Counted from the first letter of the stretch, positions 18,117 to 27,789 are shown. The stretch is 63,439 bases of DNA from Candidatus Mediterraneibacter stercoripullorum (GCA_019115765.1 DXCZ01000042.1:1-63439); one strand, 5' to 3'. Made by a program: numbers and translations. Notes: generated by a model from the sequence alone, not told the origin.

Positions 18117-18448
18117 TATACAGTCATATCTTCTCCCAGATAAAAAACCCTGTAGAACATCTCCAGAGATTCAAACAGTTCTCTCTTCGTCTTCTGAAGC
18201 TCCTTAATCTTCAATACACTTCCAATCTCATCAAAGAAGAAATCATTCTCCTCGTGATCCACCTTCAGCTCCAGATTACCGTTCTCATCATAAACAACCA
18301 TCAGGATACCGCCCACATCCTCTGTATACAATACACACATAATCTGCAGCTCCTGCTTCACACTCTCCGGTAAAGACTCAAACTCCGGATTCAGATAATA
18401 TCTCTTCTCATATGCATTCGATGCACACAATACCATTTCTTCGTCCAT
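18116..18448 (-). CDS. DUF6145 family protein
   Basis: 110 residues, acidic, no signal or membrane segment. The pattern (VLCASNAYEKRYYLNPEF; LQIMCVLYTEDVGGILMVVY; GNLELKVDHEENDFFFDEIG) matches the DUF6145 proteins conserved in Lachnospiraceae. Upstream of birA on the complementary strand arrangement is a short A/T-rich terminator-like element. Its own 3' end abuts the collapsed repeat copy D. Function not known. Confidence 0.75.
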   Translation of the reverse strand: MDEEMVLCASNAYEKRYYLNPEFESLPESVKQELQIMCVLYTEDVGGILMVVYDENGNLELKVDHEENDFFFDEIGSVLKIKELQKTKRELFESLEMFYRVFYLGEDMTV

Positions 18449-18485
18449 ATTTTAACACAATTTTCCTTTCTGTCAGAATTTGCTT

Positions 18486-18530
18486 AAAAAAAGTACCTGT
18501 CCCCTTTTTCTGTCGTTTTCCGAATATTCT
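18486..18530 (-). terminator. Terminator-like motif after birA
   Basis: On the minus strand the sequence ends GGGGACAGGTACTTTTTTT, preceded by GAATATTCGGAAAACG. A closely similar block follows metK (36594-36634). The stem is weak here but the T-run and position just after the birA stop fit a terminator. Confidence 0.4.
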
Positions 18531-18535
18531 GAAAA

Positions 18536-19516
18536 CTATACGTATCCATACACGCCCCTCACAGAGACCTCGCCCGCGAACACTTCTTCCTCCGTGCCGT
18601 CTTCTCTTCTTACGATCAGTTCGCCGGTGCGGTTGATTCCCAGTGCGTGTGCCTGATACTGTTCTTTTGCTCCCAGGATGAGTACATCTCTGTCCCGGTT
18701 GACCAGCATCCTGTTATACATGTCCATCAGTCCGGACAGGTCTTCTGTCTCCAGAAATATTTCGTAATACATCTCCAGGCGCTTCATCACAGCCGCGATC
18801 AGGGGAGCGCGCTTTACATCGTGTCCGGTCTCCATCTTCAGAGATGTGGCTGTCTGACGGATATCTTCCGGAAAACCGGTCTGGTTGACATTGATCCCCA
18901 CCCCTACGGTGACGTGGTTGATATAGTCGATCTGGGCGCTCATCTCTGTCAGGATCCCTACCAGTTTCTTCCCGTTGATGATAATGTCATTGGGCCATTT
19001 GATCTGTACTTCTACATCTTCACAGTCCATGATGCCCTCCGCCACACTCAGTGCCATGACGAGCGTGAGCATGGGCGCCCGGTCCGGTGCGATATCCGGG
19101 CGAAGCAGGATGGACATGTAGATACTGGATCCGGCCGGAGATTCCCAGGCACGTCCCCGTCTGCCGCGTCCGGCAGTCTGCCGGTCCGCCACGGCAAGGG
19201 TACCGTGAGGCGCCCCTTCATCGCCCAGCTGCCGGATCCTCAGATTGGTGGAATCGGTCTCCGGATAGTAAACGATATTCTGCCCGGCCCACCGGGTCTG
19301 CATCCTGCTCTCCAGCTCTTCCCGGGTCATGACATCCGGCTCTGTTACGATATGGTAGCCCCGGTTCCGCACGGCCTCCACCTGGTATCCGTCCTCCTGG
19401 AGCTGACGGATCACCTTCCATACGGCAGTCCGGGAGACACCGAACTTCTCACATATCTGCTGGCCGGAGACATAGCCGTCTGCCTCACGGAGCATCTTTA
19501 ATATTTCTGCTTTCAT
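18536..19516 (-). CDS. birA: Biotin--[acetyl-CoA-carboxylase] ligase / biotin operon repressor
   Basis: 326 residues from ATG 19516 (AGGTG upstream). N-terminal winged helix (ILKMLREADGYVSGQQICEK, FGVSRTAVWKVIRQL) followed by the ligase domain: TDSTNLRIRQLG, biotinyl-AMP loop GRGRRGRAW, IKWPNDIIINGKKLVGIL and GVGINVN, then the C-terminal SH3-like domain. The presence of the DNA-binding domain implies a dual role: attaching biotin to carboxylases and repressing biotin genes. Confidence 0.95.
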   Translation of the reverse strand: MKAEILKMLREADGYVSGQQICEKFGVSRTAVWKVIRQLQEDGYQVEAVRNRGYHIVTEPDVMTREELESRMQTRWAGQNIVYYPETDSTNLRIRQLGDEGAPHGTLAVADRQTAGRGRRGRAWESPAGSSIYMSILLRPDIAPDRAPMLTLVMALSVAEGIMDCEDVEVQIKWPNDIIINGKKLVGILTEMSAQIDYINHVTVGVGINVNQTGFPEDIRQTATSLKMETGHDVKRAPLIAAVMKRLEMYYEIFLETEDLSGLMDMYNRMLVNRDRDVLILGAKEQYQAHALGINRTGELIVRREDGTEEEVFAGEVSVRGVYGYV

Positions 19517-19604
19517 TATGATTTTCACCTGTCCGCTATTATGCATATTTCAGCCTGTTTTCCGATGTTCTATTATACACCATTCTGATCCTGAGAAACA
19601 CCCC

Positions 19605-19654
19605 TAAAAAATGATAAGGCTGCGGTTCATCATCAAGTGAGCCGCAGCCTTATC
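19605..19654 (-). terminator. Terminator after the PHP/ABC operon
   Basis: Perfect 13-bp stem (GATAAGGCTGCGG / CCGCAGCCTTATC) followed on the minus strand by ATTTTTTAGG. It lies directly after the PHP gene stop. Confidence 0.9.
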
Positions 19655-19659
19655 ACCTA

Positions 19660-20649
19660 TTACAGCCAGATTGGGTTGCTCCATGCTGTTTTTCCATTTT
19701 TATCCGTGCACTTTACCCGGACATATGTCTCATGTCCTTTGAGCTCGTATTCCCCATGCCGGATGGTCTCATCGTAGGAGCTGCACATCCTGGTAATGCC
19801 GTCGTTGATGTCGTTTCCCGCAACGAAATCTATCCGGTATACCGGACTGCAGTCTACATAGGCCACTCCATCCCGGATCCCCCAGTCATAGATCTCAGGA
19901 CCTGCTGAAGAATAATAATTTCCTGCCAGCATATTTCTGACAATATCTTCATGAGTCAGTCTCTCTGACTTCACAACGATAAATCCTCCGCATGCATCGT
20001 CAAAAAGTCCTTCATTGTGATTATCGTCAGAGGCAAAGGCAAGTATCTTCTTTCCTTCCCGGAGCATCACATCCCAGTATGTCTCATCATAGCCGGTATT
20101 GCTCTCATTTACCGTATTGTAATTGAAGATTTCCAGCGCCCATATTCCTTCTGTATGAATGAACTCCGACTCCCTCACCCGCGACCAGATCGGATGGTTA
20201 TAGGTTGCAATAAGCCCTCTCTGCGTCATCTCATCAGCAAGTTTCTGTGCTGCGTCCGCACCATCCCACTCTCCGTAGTATTTCGCCACCTGGTGGATGT
20301 CCTTATGCCTGTACAGAGGCAGTTTTGCATTGCGCTGCATTTCTTCTGTTCCAAGGATGCCATGGATATGATGTACCTTCTTCCTCCGTCCGGATCCATC
20401 TCCTTCATAGAGAACAGCAGATGCCTCCAGTCCGGGCAGAATAATAAAGTCCTCGCTGTCAAATTCATTTCTGTAATCAGTATATAAGTCATGCTCCGAA
20501 AAGCAGAGGAAATGATATCCATGCTCCCGGAACAGCTTTACTGACTCTGCCGGAGTCAGCATCCCGTCTGAATTGACGGTATGGCTGTGAAGATTCCCCT
20601 TATACCAGTTCCCCTTTTCTGAAAAACCTCTGATCGTTATTCCTTTCAT
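19660..20649 (-). CDS. PHP-domain phosphoesterase
   Basis: 329 residues without signal peptide. PHP metal-binding motifs: NLHSHTVNSDGMLTPAE (H-x-H and Asp), FSEHDLYTDY, ATYNHPIW, and ASDDNHNE near residue 210. Such enzymes hydrolyse phosphate esters with Mn/Fe/Zn. It is last in an operon with an ABC importer of the phosphonate/polyamine/iron type. By context it may act on the imported compound, perhaps an organophosphate; the substrate is not visible in sequence. GGAGG lies upstream of the ATG. Confidence 0.85.
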   Translation of the reverse strand: MKGITIRGFSEKGNWYKGNLHSHTVNSDGMLTPAESVKLFREHGYHFLCFSEHDLYTDYRNEFDSEDFIILPGLEASAVLYEGDGSGRRKKVHHIHGILGTEEMQRNAKLPLYRHKDIHQVAKYYGEWDGADAAQKLADEMTQRGLIATYNHPIWSRVRESEFIHTEGIWALEIFNYNTVNESNTGYDETYWDVMLREGKKILAFASDDNHNEGLFDDACGGFIVVKSERLTHEDIVRNMLAGNYYSSAGPEIYDWGIRDGVAYVDCSPVYRIDFVAGNDINDGITRMCSSYDETIRHGEYELKGHETYVRVKCTDKNGKTAWSNPIWL

Positions 20650-20775
20650 GATCCGCCTCCTGATCTGTAATCTGATAAAAAAGGATACCGGAGCCGATCG
20701 GTCACAATCCCTTTATCCCTTTCGTCTCCGGCACCATACACTTGAGCACCTTTCCGTTCTTGGTGCGGCAGTGTC

Positions 20776-21780
20776 CTAAAGTCTTACGCAGTTATGATCT
20801 GCGACGCCTACATTCACTTTATCTCCCACATTATACATGGACATGCTTCGGAAAAGTACGTCTGCGTAAATTTCCACGTCATTCACATTGATACTGTAGC
20901 GGAGTACGTTTCCCCGCGGTACGGAATCTGTGATGGTTCCCTGCATACAGTAGTCCTCTGTGGTGATCTCATCTCTGGAAAGCAGGAAGGTCTCCGGACG
21001 GATCGCAATCTGACCGTTCTTCCATTCCTTTCCGGTCAGGCGCTTCATCGCACGGGAATCCAGGATATTGTAATTGCCGATAAATCCTGCTGCAAACGAC
21101 GTCACCGGCTTTGTATATACTTCAACCGGAGTTCCTGACTGCTCGATCACTCCGTCGTGGAAGAGATGGATCACATCTGACATGACCATTGCCTCGTCCT
21201 GATCATGGGTTACAAACACAGATGTAAGCCCCAGTTCTTTATGAATCCTGCGGATACTGGTCTGAAGAGATTTTCTCAGCTTCGCATCAATTGCACTGAG
21301 AGGCTCATCCAGAAGGAGCACCTTCGGCTGCATAACGATTCCTCGTGCGAGCGCGACTCTCTGCTGCTGTCCGCCGGACAGATTACCCGGATATTCCTTT
21401 TCTTTGCCTTTCAGCTCTACCATATCAATGGCATCTCTGACTCGTCTGCTTATCTCGTCAGAGGAAAGCTTCTGAAGCTTGAGTCCGAATGAAAGATTAT
21501 CCTCCACATTCATGTTCGGGAAAAGGCTGTACTGCTGGAACACCATTCCGATATTACGATCTTTCGGATCCTTGTCAGTAATGTCTTCGCCATCCAGCAG
21601 GATCTGTCCGCCGGAGATCTGCTCCAGTCCTGCAAGGCACCGCAGAAGCGTACTTTTTCCACATCCGGATGGTCCCAGAAGTGTAACGAAGTCTCCCTTC
21701 TTGATCTCAAGGTTAATTCCCTTTAATACATGATTGTCGCCATAATATTTATCAATATTTTTAAACTCTATATAAGCCAT
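20776..21780 (-). CDS. ABC transporter ATP-binding protein (PotA/FbpC-like)
   Basis: 334 residues. Walker A GPSGCGKST, Q-loop FQQYSLFPNMNV, signature LSGGQQQRVALARG, Walker B VLLLDEPLSAIDA, H-loop VTHDQDEA; a C-terminal TOBE domain (IAIRPETFLL) follows. This is the MOI/CUT1 group that powers uptake of spermidine, iron or 2-aminoethylphosphonate. The two permease genes overlap or abut just upstream. Confidence 0.93.
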   Translation of the reverse strand: MAYIEFKNIDKYYGDNHVLKGINLEIKKGDFVTLLGPSGCGKSTLLRCLAGLEQISGGQILLDGEDITDKDPKDRNIGMVFQQYSLFPNMNVEDNLSFGLKLQKLSSDEISRRVRDAIDMVELKGKEKEYPGNLSGGQQQRVALARGIVMQPKVLLLDEPLSAIDAKLRKSLQTSIRRIHKELGLTSVFVTHDQDEAMVMSDVIHLFHDGVIEQSGTPVEVYTKPVTSFAAGFIGNYNILDSRAMKRLTGKEWKNGQIAIRPETFLLSRDEITTEDYCMQGTITDSVPRGNVLRYSINVNDVEIYADVLFRSMSMYNVGDKVNVGVADHNCVRL

Positions 21781-21782
21781 TT

Positions 21783-22589
21783 TTATCTATCCTTTCTGTC
21801 TTTTCCTTTTGACTGCAGGAAAAACGCACACGCCGATATGATCAGAGTTACAACGAACAGTACGACGATCACGGCACAGGTTCTCTGTCCGGATTTCTTC
21901 ATTACATCATACAGATACATCTGCGCTGTCATGAACTGCCCGCCAGCCAGTGTATTAATGATTACAAAGTCTCCAAATACGATTGCCATGGCAAGCATGA
22001 CCGAGATCGTAACTCCGCCCATGATATTCGGAATCACCACACGGAAAAACGCATAAAACTTGCTTGCTCCAAGCATCTGCGCCGCTTCGATCAGCCTTGG
22101 CGCGCCTACTCCGTTTAAGTTGTTCCTGATTCCCTGATAGACATAGGGCAGGATAACAACCATATATGTAGCCACCAGCATGAACATCCTGTCTCCGAAG
22201 GGTTCCGGTGCACTGCTGTACAGCGACAGGACACAGATCGGAAGGATAACGCCCTGAATCGCATACGGAATGGTACACAGGATCTGGATCATTTTATCCC
22301 ATTCCGGATGATATACAACTACCACATACATTGCCAGAAGGACGAAGACGGTACAAAGAATGATCGGGATAATGGAGATCACCACTGTTCGCCCGACTGC
22401 TTTCCAGAAAAGAGGATCTGTAAACAGTTCCGTGTACGCCGCGAGAGTAAATCCGGTCGGCGCAATATCTATCCACTCCTGAAACAGTGAGTAAATAAAT
22501 GTCATAATAAGCGGCAGGAGAAGATATGCTATGATCACGATGATCGCAATCTTCGCACCTACATGACTTTTCTTTTTCTCTGTCCTCAT
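21783..22589 (-). CDS. ABC transporter permease (PotC/PhnV-like)
   Basis: 268 residues with six likely membrane helices and the EAA loop (EAAQMLGASKFYAFFRVVIP, NIMGG) that contacts the ATPase. Its ATG overlaps the stop of the upstream permease by one base (TGATG), and the ATPase gene follows after 2 bases. It forms the importer's channel with its neighbour. Confidence 0.92.
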   Translation of the reverse strand: MRTEKKKSHVGAKIAIIVIIAYLLLPLIMTFIYSLFQEWIDIAPTGFTLAAYTELFTDPLFWKAVGRTVVISIIPIILCTVFVLLAMYVVVVYHPEWDKMIQILCTIPYAIQGVILPICVLSLYSSAPEPFGDRMFMLVATYMVVILPYVYQGIRNNLNGVGAPRLIEAAQMLGASKFYAFFRVVIPNIMGGVTISVMLAMAIVFGDFVIINTLAGGQFMTAQMYLYDVMKKSGQRTCAVIVVLFVVTLIISACAFFLQSKGKDRKDR

Positions 22590-23434
22590 CAGCGTCTTCC
22601 TCCCTTCTTCGGTGTCATCTTATTCTGGATCATGATTGCCAGTACCATAAATACCATCATGACAACCGCGATCGCACTTCCGAACTCCGGTCTCTGAATG
22701 ATATCTCCCACGAACTGCTCAGACAGACGGATCGGAAGAAGAGATACATTGTTCATAAGCAGAGCATATGCGGATGCGTATGCTGCCAGCGCATTAGCAA
22801 ACAATACAGAGAAAGTTCCCAGAATACTTGGTGTCAGCACAGGGATACCCACCTTCCTCCAGAATGTCATCTGACTTCCCCCAAGAAGCGCAACCGCCTC
22901 TTTCCATTCTTTTCTGATCGAGTCAAACGCAGGGATCAGAAGCAGCGTTGCCAGTGGAATCTGGAAATATACATAGATCAGAAGCAGCCCCCATACAGAG
23001 TACAGCGGGAACTCCGCCAGGAACTCGATACCGTAGTTTGCGCCGATCATTGTCATGACGCCGATATTTCCAAGCATGATGATATAGGCAAATGCCAGCG
23101 GAACTCCCGAGAAATTGGATACCATGTTCAGGATACTCATAAACACTGTCTTGAGTTTCCCCCGCTCCTCATGTACCGCCTTAGCTCCGATAAAAGCTAC
23201 TATAAGGCCGATCACCGAAGAAAGGACCGAGATCAGCAGACTGTTGATGATTGCCTGCTGGTACAGCTTTCCGGTGAAAATATTGATATAATTATCCAAA
23301 GTAAATCCGGCTTCTCCCCCTTCCGGGAAAAAGCTTCTGACAACCGTGTACACGACCGGTATGATCTCGAAGAGAATACAGAGCAGCAAAAACGGTGCCA
23401 GTGCCAGTAAATATGATTTTCTTTTTGTTTTCAT
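22589..23434 (-). CDS. ABC transporter permease (PotB/PhnU-like)
   Basis: 281 residues from ATG 23434, preceded by AGGTGAGG; in-frame codons upstream read through a hairpin and are not coding. About six membrane helices with an EAA-type loop (KEWKEAVALLGGSQMTFWRK, VGIPVL). Second membrane subunit of the importer, coupled to the next permease. Confidence 0.92.
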   Translation of the reverse strand: MKTKRKSYLLALAPFLLLCILFEIIPVVYTVVRSFFPEGGEAGFTLDNYINIFTGKLYQQAIINSLLISVLSSVIGLIVAFIGAKAVHEERGKLKTVFMSILNMVSNFSGVPLAFAYIIMLGNIGVMTMIGANYGIEFLAEFPLYSVWGLLLIYVYFQIPLATLLLIPAFDSIRKEWKEAVALLGGSQMTFWRKVGIPVLTPSILGTFSVLFANALAAYASAYALLMNNVSLLPIRLSEQFVGDIIQRPEFGSAIAVVMMVFMVLAIMIQNKMTPKKGGRR

Positions 23435-23453
23435 CTTAACCTCACCTGTCTGA

Positions 23454-23486
23454 GCGGATATGGGAAGAGCGTCTTCCCATATCCGC
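23454..23486 (-). other. Intercistronic hairpin before the permease genes
   Basis: Perfect 15-bp stem with a 3-nt loop (GCGGATATGGGAAGA / TCTTCCCATATCCGC), directly before the permease ribosome site. A second hairpin (CGGGCTGCTG / CAGCAGCCCG) lies at 23595-23626 just after the binding-protein stop. Together they probably lower read-through or protect the upstream mRNA, giving excess binding protein. Confidence 0.65.
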
Positions 23487-23645
23487 CATGATACCATGTC
23501 CAGCTCACAGCATTGCTGTTCGCTGTACGTTGCCCGGCAAATGCCTGCCCGTGCGAGCACGGCAGCCGCTTGACCGGGCTTATCGTGCATAAATCGGGCT
23601 GCTGTTTTTTATAAAGCAGCAGCCCGGTTATCTGTCAGTTCATCT

Positions 23646-24746
23646 TTATTGTGCGTAAGCTACAACTTCTTCCTGCCATAATGTTCCGATCGTTTTCGCT
23701 GTCTCATCCCATGCGTCCTGATCTTCTACCATTCTTGCGTTTGCATACTGGCTGTCATCCAGCAGTTTGGAGGCCACATCCTCCGGAAGTTCCACATCAT
23801 CACGGATCGGTGTTGCATATCCTTTCGCAAGATTGATCTGTCCCTCATCACTTAATATGTACTCTCTTGCCAGAGCAGCCGCACAGGGATGCTTGGAGTA
23901 TTTATTGATGATCGTTGCATATCCGGTCTGGATCGAAGCCTCGGACGGAATAAAGACACTGAAGTCTGCATCCGGATTATTTTCTACAAACTGCTCTCTG
24001 TAGCCAAGTGCGTTGAAATCCCAGAGGAAAGCAACTCCTACTTCTCCCTTTTCAATACGTGCCTGAGTAAACTCGCCAAGGTCAAGTCTTCCCTGCTCCG
24101 CGATCTGACGGAAGTAATCCAGTCCCGGCTGAATGTTGCTCTCATCTCCGCCGTAGGCGATCGCTGCTGCAAGCACCGCATACTGTGCCTGAGTTGCAGC
24201 CTGAACGTCTCCCACTGCAACCATGTAGTCTCCGTTCAGAATGTCTTCAAAAGAAGTCGGTGTTTCTTTTACAATCTTGTTGTTTACGATCACAGACATC
24301 GTTCCGTAGTATCCGATGATCCAGTCGCCGTCATCATCCTTCGCCCAGTCGGGGATGGAATCCCAGTAGCTTGTCTTATAAGGAAGGGTAACATCCTCTT
24401 CCACAGCTACCGGTCCGAATGCCTGTCCCACATCTCCGATGTCCTTTGTAGCATCTGTTCCCTCAGTCTTAAACATAGAGATTTCCTCTGCCGAAGACAT
24501 ATCTGTATCCACATGGCTGATTCCATACAGATCCGTATATTCCTGCCATGTCTCGCCCCAGTTTGCCCATGTATCCGGCATAGCTGCGGATTCCAGTTCT
24601 CCTTCTTCTTTCGCCTGAGCTTCAATCTCTTCTAAGGTCATACTATTAAGGTCAATTGCTTCGTAGTTTTCATTAGAGCTGCATCCTGCAGCAAGTGTTG
24701 CTGCCATACAGACAAGCAGCAATGTACTGACTATTCTTTTTTTCAT
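23646..24746 (-). CDS. ABC transporter substrate-binding lipoprotein
   Basis: 366 residues. Lipoprotein signal MKKRIVSTLLLVCMAATLAA then GCSS, with Cys22 as lipid anchor. The mature part has the periplasmic-binding fold of the Fe(III)/spermidine/phosphonate cluster (VNNKIVKETPTSFEDILNGD; FLWDFNALGYREQF; GYATPIRDDVELP). First gene of the operon, separated from the permeases by about 210 bases with two hairpins. Ligand not assignable; a PHP phosphoesterase in the operon hints at a phosphorus compound. Confidence 0.9.
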   Translation of the reverse strand: MKKRIVSTLLLVCMAATLAAGCSSNENYEAIDLNSMTLEEIEAQAKEEGELESAAMPDTWANWGETWQEYTDLYGISHVDTDMSSAEEISMFKTEGTDATKDIGDVGQAFGPVAVEEDVTLPYKTSYWDSIPDWAKDDDGDWIIGYYGTMSVIVNNKIVKETPTSFEDILNGDYMVAVGDVQAATQAQYAVLAAAIAYGGDESNIQPGLDYFRQIAEQGRLDLGEFTQARIEKGEVGVAFLWDFNALGYREQFVENNPDADFSVFIPSEASIQTGYATIINKYSKHPCAAALAREYILSDEGQINLAKGYATPIRDDVELPEDVASKLLDDSQYANARMVEDQDAWDETAKTIGTLWQEEVVAYAQ

Positions 24747-24832
24747 TAGTTCTCTCCCTTGTTCCTAATCTTATTTTTGAACTCCAAGATGAGATTATAA
24801 TGTCTGTCTGTAAAATGCTCACCAATGAAATG

Positions 24833-25705
24833 TTAAATCATTGTTAGCTTTTTCCTGATCTTTTCTGCTTCCGGTGTATTCGCCACACCGCCTTCGCCGG
24901 TCTCTTTCAGGGAAATATGCATACTTTCACCCACTTCTTTCATCGCATCGATCACCTGATCCGGCGGGATCCTGCTTGTGATCCCGGCCAGCGCCATATC
25001 TGCGCAGGAGACAGCATTTACCGCGCCGATCACATTTCGCTTGATGCACGGGACTTCTACCAGCCCCGCCACCGGATCACAGACAAGCCCCAGCAGATTC
25101 TTCAGCGCCATCGCCGCAGCATGAACGATCTGCTCCGGGCTGCCTCCCCTTACGGACACAAGAGCTCCTGCTGCCATGGCGGAAGCAGAGCCGATCTCCG
25201 CCTGACATCCGCCTGCCGCCCCTGCAATAAACGCGCGGGAAGCGATCACCTGCCCGATTCCCGCCGCTGTATACATGGCTTCGATCATCCTGTCAGCAGG
25301 AATCTCCTCCGCCTCCTTCAGCGGAATAAGAACAGCGGGGAGCACACCGCAGGCTCCGGCTGTGGGCGCCGCCACGATCCGCTGCATACAGGCGTTGGAT
25401 TCCCCCATCTTAAGCGCCTCTGCAATGACACGTGACATAAAACTGCCGCTCAGTGTGCCGCCTTTCTCCAGATACATCTGCATCTGTCCTCCCATGCCGC
25501 CGGCAAGTCCGCTTTTCGACTGGCGGCGTTCATCATAGGAGGCTGCGGCCTCCTGCATTGCTTTCCACAGTTGTTCCATTGCAGCAACGGACTCTTTCTC
25601 TCCTGCGTCCCGATCCTCCATATCAGAAAGCAGCACGGCCTTCCAGAACGGGATCTGTTCCCTTGTACATCTCTGTACGATCTCTTCCAGTGAACTGTAC
25701 GACAT
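24833..25705 (-). CDS. sdaAA: L-serine dehydratase, iron-sulfur-dependent, alpha subunit
   Basis: 290 residues from ATG 25705 (GGAGG 9 bases upstream). Deaminates L-serine to pyruvate and ammonia with the beta subunit. Typical motifs: RQSKSGLAGGMGGQM, AAPTAGACGVLPAVLI, LVCDPVAGLVEVPCIKRN; the Cys residues ligate the 4Fe-4S cluster. The beta gene lies upstream, and a 128-bp structured repeat separates the two. Confidence 0.95.
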   Translation of the reverse strand: MSYSSLEEIVQRCTREQIPFWKAVLLSDMEDRDAGEKESVAAMEQLWKAMQEAAASYDERRQSKSGLAGGMGGQMQMYLEKGGTLSGSFMSRVIAEALKMGESNACMQRIVAAPTAGACGVLPAVLIPLKEAEEIPADRMIEAMYTAAGIGQVIASRAFIAGAAGGCQAEIGSASAMAAGALVSVRGGSPEQIVHAAAMALKNLLGLVCDPVAGLVEVPCIKRNVIGAVNAVSCADMALAGITSRIPPDQVIDAMKEVGESMHISLKETGEGGVANTPEAEKIRKKLTMI

Positions 25706-25723
25706 CAAATCTTACCTCCATTG

Positions 25724-25851
25724 TTCAAGACTCGCTCACGAGTCTTGGCGCGGGATTCGGGTCAGCTTTAGCTGACATAATACCTCTCCGAATCCCTGCG
25801 CATTCTCGCGAAGCGTATATCAGATGGGGGATTGACACCCGCCACTGATAC
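25724..25851 (-). repeat. 128-bp structured repeat with micro-ORF, copy 1
   Basis: Same length and nearly the same sequence as 63312-63439. On plus it holds a hairpin AAGACTCG-CTCA-CGAGTCTT, a long-range stem GGGATTCGG / CCGAATCCC enclosing GTCAGC-TTTA-GCTGAC, and an outer pair TATCAG / CTGATA. On minus there is a 17-codon ORF (25778-25725, MSAKADPNPAPRLVSES) behind GGAGAGG. It sits between sdaAB and sdaAA and must be transcribed with them. Confidence 0.75.
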
Positions 25852-25858
25852 TGCTTGG

Positions 25859-26545
25859 TTACTCACCACCTATAGATGCGGGAGTCATCCCACATCTGAT
25901 ATACATGATCCGCTCAATCCCTTCCAGATGCTCCAGCATCGATACGGTCTCCTTCTGAACCGGCTGGTCCGTCTCGATCACCATCACGGCGCTTCCCCCT
26001 CTTCTGTCCCGGTAAAGCTGGAGGGTGGCAATATTTACTCTCTTCCATGACAGAATACTGGTCACCTCTGATACTACGCCGGGGCTGTCCTGATTCCGGA
26101 TGATCAGTGTCGGACAGGCTCCGGAGCAGTGTACTTCCGTTCCGTCAAGCCTGTTGATCATGATCCTTCCGCCACCCAGGGAGGAAGCCTGCACCTCTGC
26201 CTTCCTGCCCCCTTCTCCTTCTACTTTCAGCAGCGCGGTATTGGGATGAGCCTCCGGGATCCGTACATTTCGGAATGAGAATGCCAGCCCCTCATGCTCG
26301 GCCTCCTGAAAGCTGTCCGGTATCCTGATGTCATCCGGTTTCATCCCCAGAAGCCCGGCAATAAGAGCCCGGTCTGTTCCGTGCCCGCTTCCTGTCGCCG
26401 CAAAAGAGCCGCTTAACGCAATGTCGGCTTTTACCGGCTTCTCGCCCAGCAATGTTCTCGTTACATACCCGATCCGGACCGCCCCAGCCGTATGGGAGCT
26501 GGAAGGCCCTACCATAACCGGTCCAAGAATATCAAATATATTCAT
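25859..26545 (-). CDS. sdaAB: L-serine dehydratase, iron-sulfur-dependent, beta subunit
   Basis: 228 residues. N-terminal part starts MNIFDILGPVMVGPSSSHTA, the hallmark of the beta subunit; a C-terminal ACT domain (SPGVVSEVTSILSWKRVNIA) may sense an amino acid. First gene of the sda pair; its stop lies 8 bases from the repeat that separates it from sdaAA. Confidence 0.95.
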   Translation of the reverse strand: MNIFDILGPVMVGPSSSHTAGAVRIGYVTRTLLGEKPVKADIALSGSFAATGSGHGTDRALIAGLLGMKPDDIRIPDSFQEAEHEGLAFSFRNVRIPEAHPNTALLKVEGEGGRKAEVQASSLGGGRIMINRLDGTEVHCSGACPTLIIRNQDSPGVVSEVTSILSWKRVNIATLQLYRDRRGGSAVMVIETDQPVQKETVSMLEHLEGIERIMYIRCGMTPASIGGE

Positions 26546-26660
26546 ACCTCTTTCTCCTGACTTTTATACTGTTAGTCTGCCCCTTTTTCCTGCATACAAT
26601 CGTTTCTTATCATATCAGAATGACCGTAGTTTCTTATCAAATGCCGGTTAAAACTAAGTT

Positions 26661-26702
26661 AAAAAACAGCAGGAGAGGATTCTCATGTTCCTCTCCTGCT
26701 GT
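26661..26702 (-). terminator. Terminator after argF
   Basis: Perfect 14-bp stem (ACAGCAGGAGAGGA / TCCTCTCCTGCTGT) with 9-nt loop, followed on minus by TTTTTT. It ends the argF transcript before the sda operon. Confidence 0.9.
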
Positions 26703-26778
26703 CACACTCAGCTGTCACACTCAGGTTTCCCTATTTATTATTTCTGCTTTATCTTGTTCGCTTACATACGCTCCTGTA

Positions 26779-27789
26779 CTAAGCCAGTTCCGTCCCGTCG
26801 GTCGTCTCCAGCGTAGCCGCCATCACAGCCTTGATGGTATGCATACGGTTCTCCGCTTCATCAAATACCTTCGACTGAGGTGACTCGAACACTTCATCCG
26901 TCACTTCCATATCCGTGATTCCGAACCGATCTCCCATCTCCTTGCCAATCTTCGTCTTCAGATCGTGGAACGCGGGCAGGCAGTGCAGGAAGATAGCGCT
27001 CTCCTTCGCGTTTGCCATCACTTCCTTCGTCACCTTGTAGGGAGTCAGCTCACGGATCCTCTCCTCCCATACTTCATCCGGCTCGCCCATGGATACCCAT
27101 ACATCTGTATAGATCACATCCGCATCTTTTGTTCCTTCTGCCACATCTTCGGTCAGAGTGATCGTAGATCCGGACTCTGCCGCATAGCCCCGGCATGTCT
27201 CCACCAGATCTGCCGCCGGGAAATATTTCTCTGTTGTACATGCTACGAAGTCCAGTCCCAGCTTGGAGCAGGCGATCATCAGAGAATTGCCCATATTGTA
27301 ACGGGCGTCACCCATATAGACCAGCTTCAGCCCCTTCAGGGTACCGAAGTTCTCGCGGATAGTCAGCATATCCGCCAGCATCTGCGTGGGGTGATATTCA
27401 TTTGTCAGACCGTTCCATACAGGCACTCCTGCATATTTGGCCAGCTCTTCCACCAGTTCCTGGCCGAATCCCCGGTACTCGATGCCGTCAAACATCCTTC
27501 CCAGCACGCGGGCTGTATCCTCGATGCTCTCCTTCTTTCCGATCTGAGATCCTGTCGGGCCCAGATATGTAGTTCCCATCCCCATATCATGTGCCGCTAC
27601 TTCAAATGCACAGCGGGTACGGGTGCTGTCCTTTTCAAAGATCAAAGCCACATTCTTGCCCTTGTAATGATCCACCAGGATCCCTTTTTTCTTCTTCTCC
27701 TTCAGGTCTGCAGAAAGATCAAGCAGGTATGTGATCTCCTCCGGTGTAAAGTCTTTCAGTGTAAGAAAATTTCTTCCTTTTAAATTCAT
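26779..27789 (-). CDS. argF: Ornithine carbamoyltransferase
   Basis: 336 residues. Makes citrulline from ornithine and carbamoyl phosphate (arginine synthesis, or the reverse in the deiminase pathway). Motifs: [15 protein letters not shown] (carbamoyl phosphate loop), [28 protein letters not shown], and [10 protein letters not shown] with the catalytic Cys. Monocistronic, with ARG boxes upstream and a strong terminator downstream. The ARG boxes favour a biosynthetic role. Confidence 0.96.
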   Translation of the reverse strand: MNLKGRNFLTLKDFTPEEITYLLDLSADLKEKKKKGILVDHYKGKNVALIFEKDSTRTRCAFEVAAHDMGMGTTYLGPTGSQIGKKESIEDTARVLGRMFDGIEYRGFGQELVEELAKYAGVPVWNGLTNEYHPTQMLADMLTIRENFGTLKGLKLVYMGDARYNMGNSLMIACSKLGLDFVACTTEKYFPAADLVETCRGYAAESGSTITLTEDVAEGTKDADVIYTDVWVSMGEPDEVWEERIRELTPYKVTKEVMANAKESAIFLHCLPAFHDLKTKIGKEMGDRFGITDMEVTDEVFESPQSKVFDEAENRMHTIKAVMAATLETTDGTELA

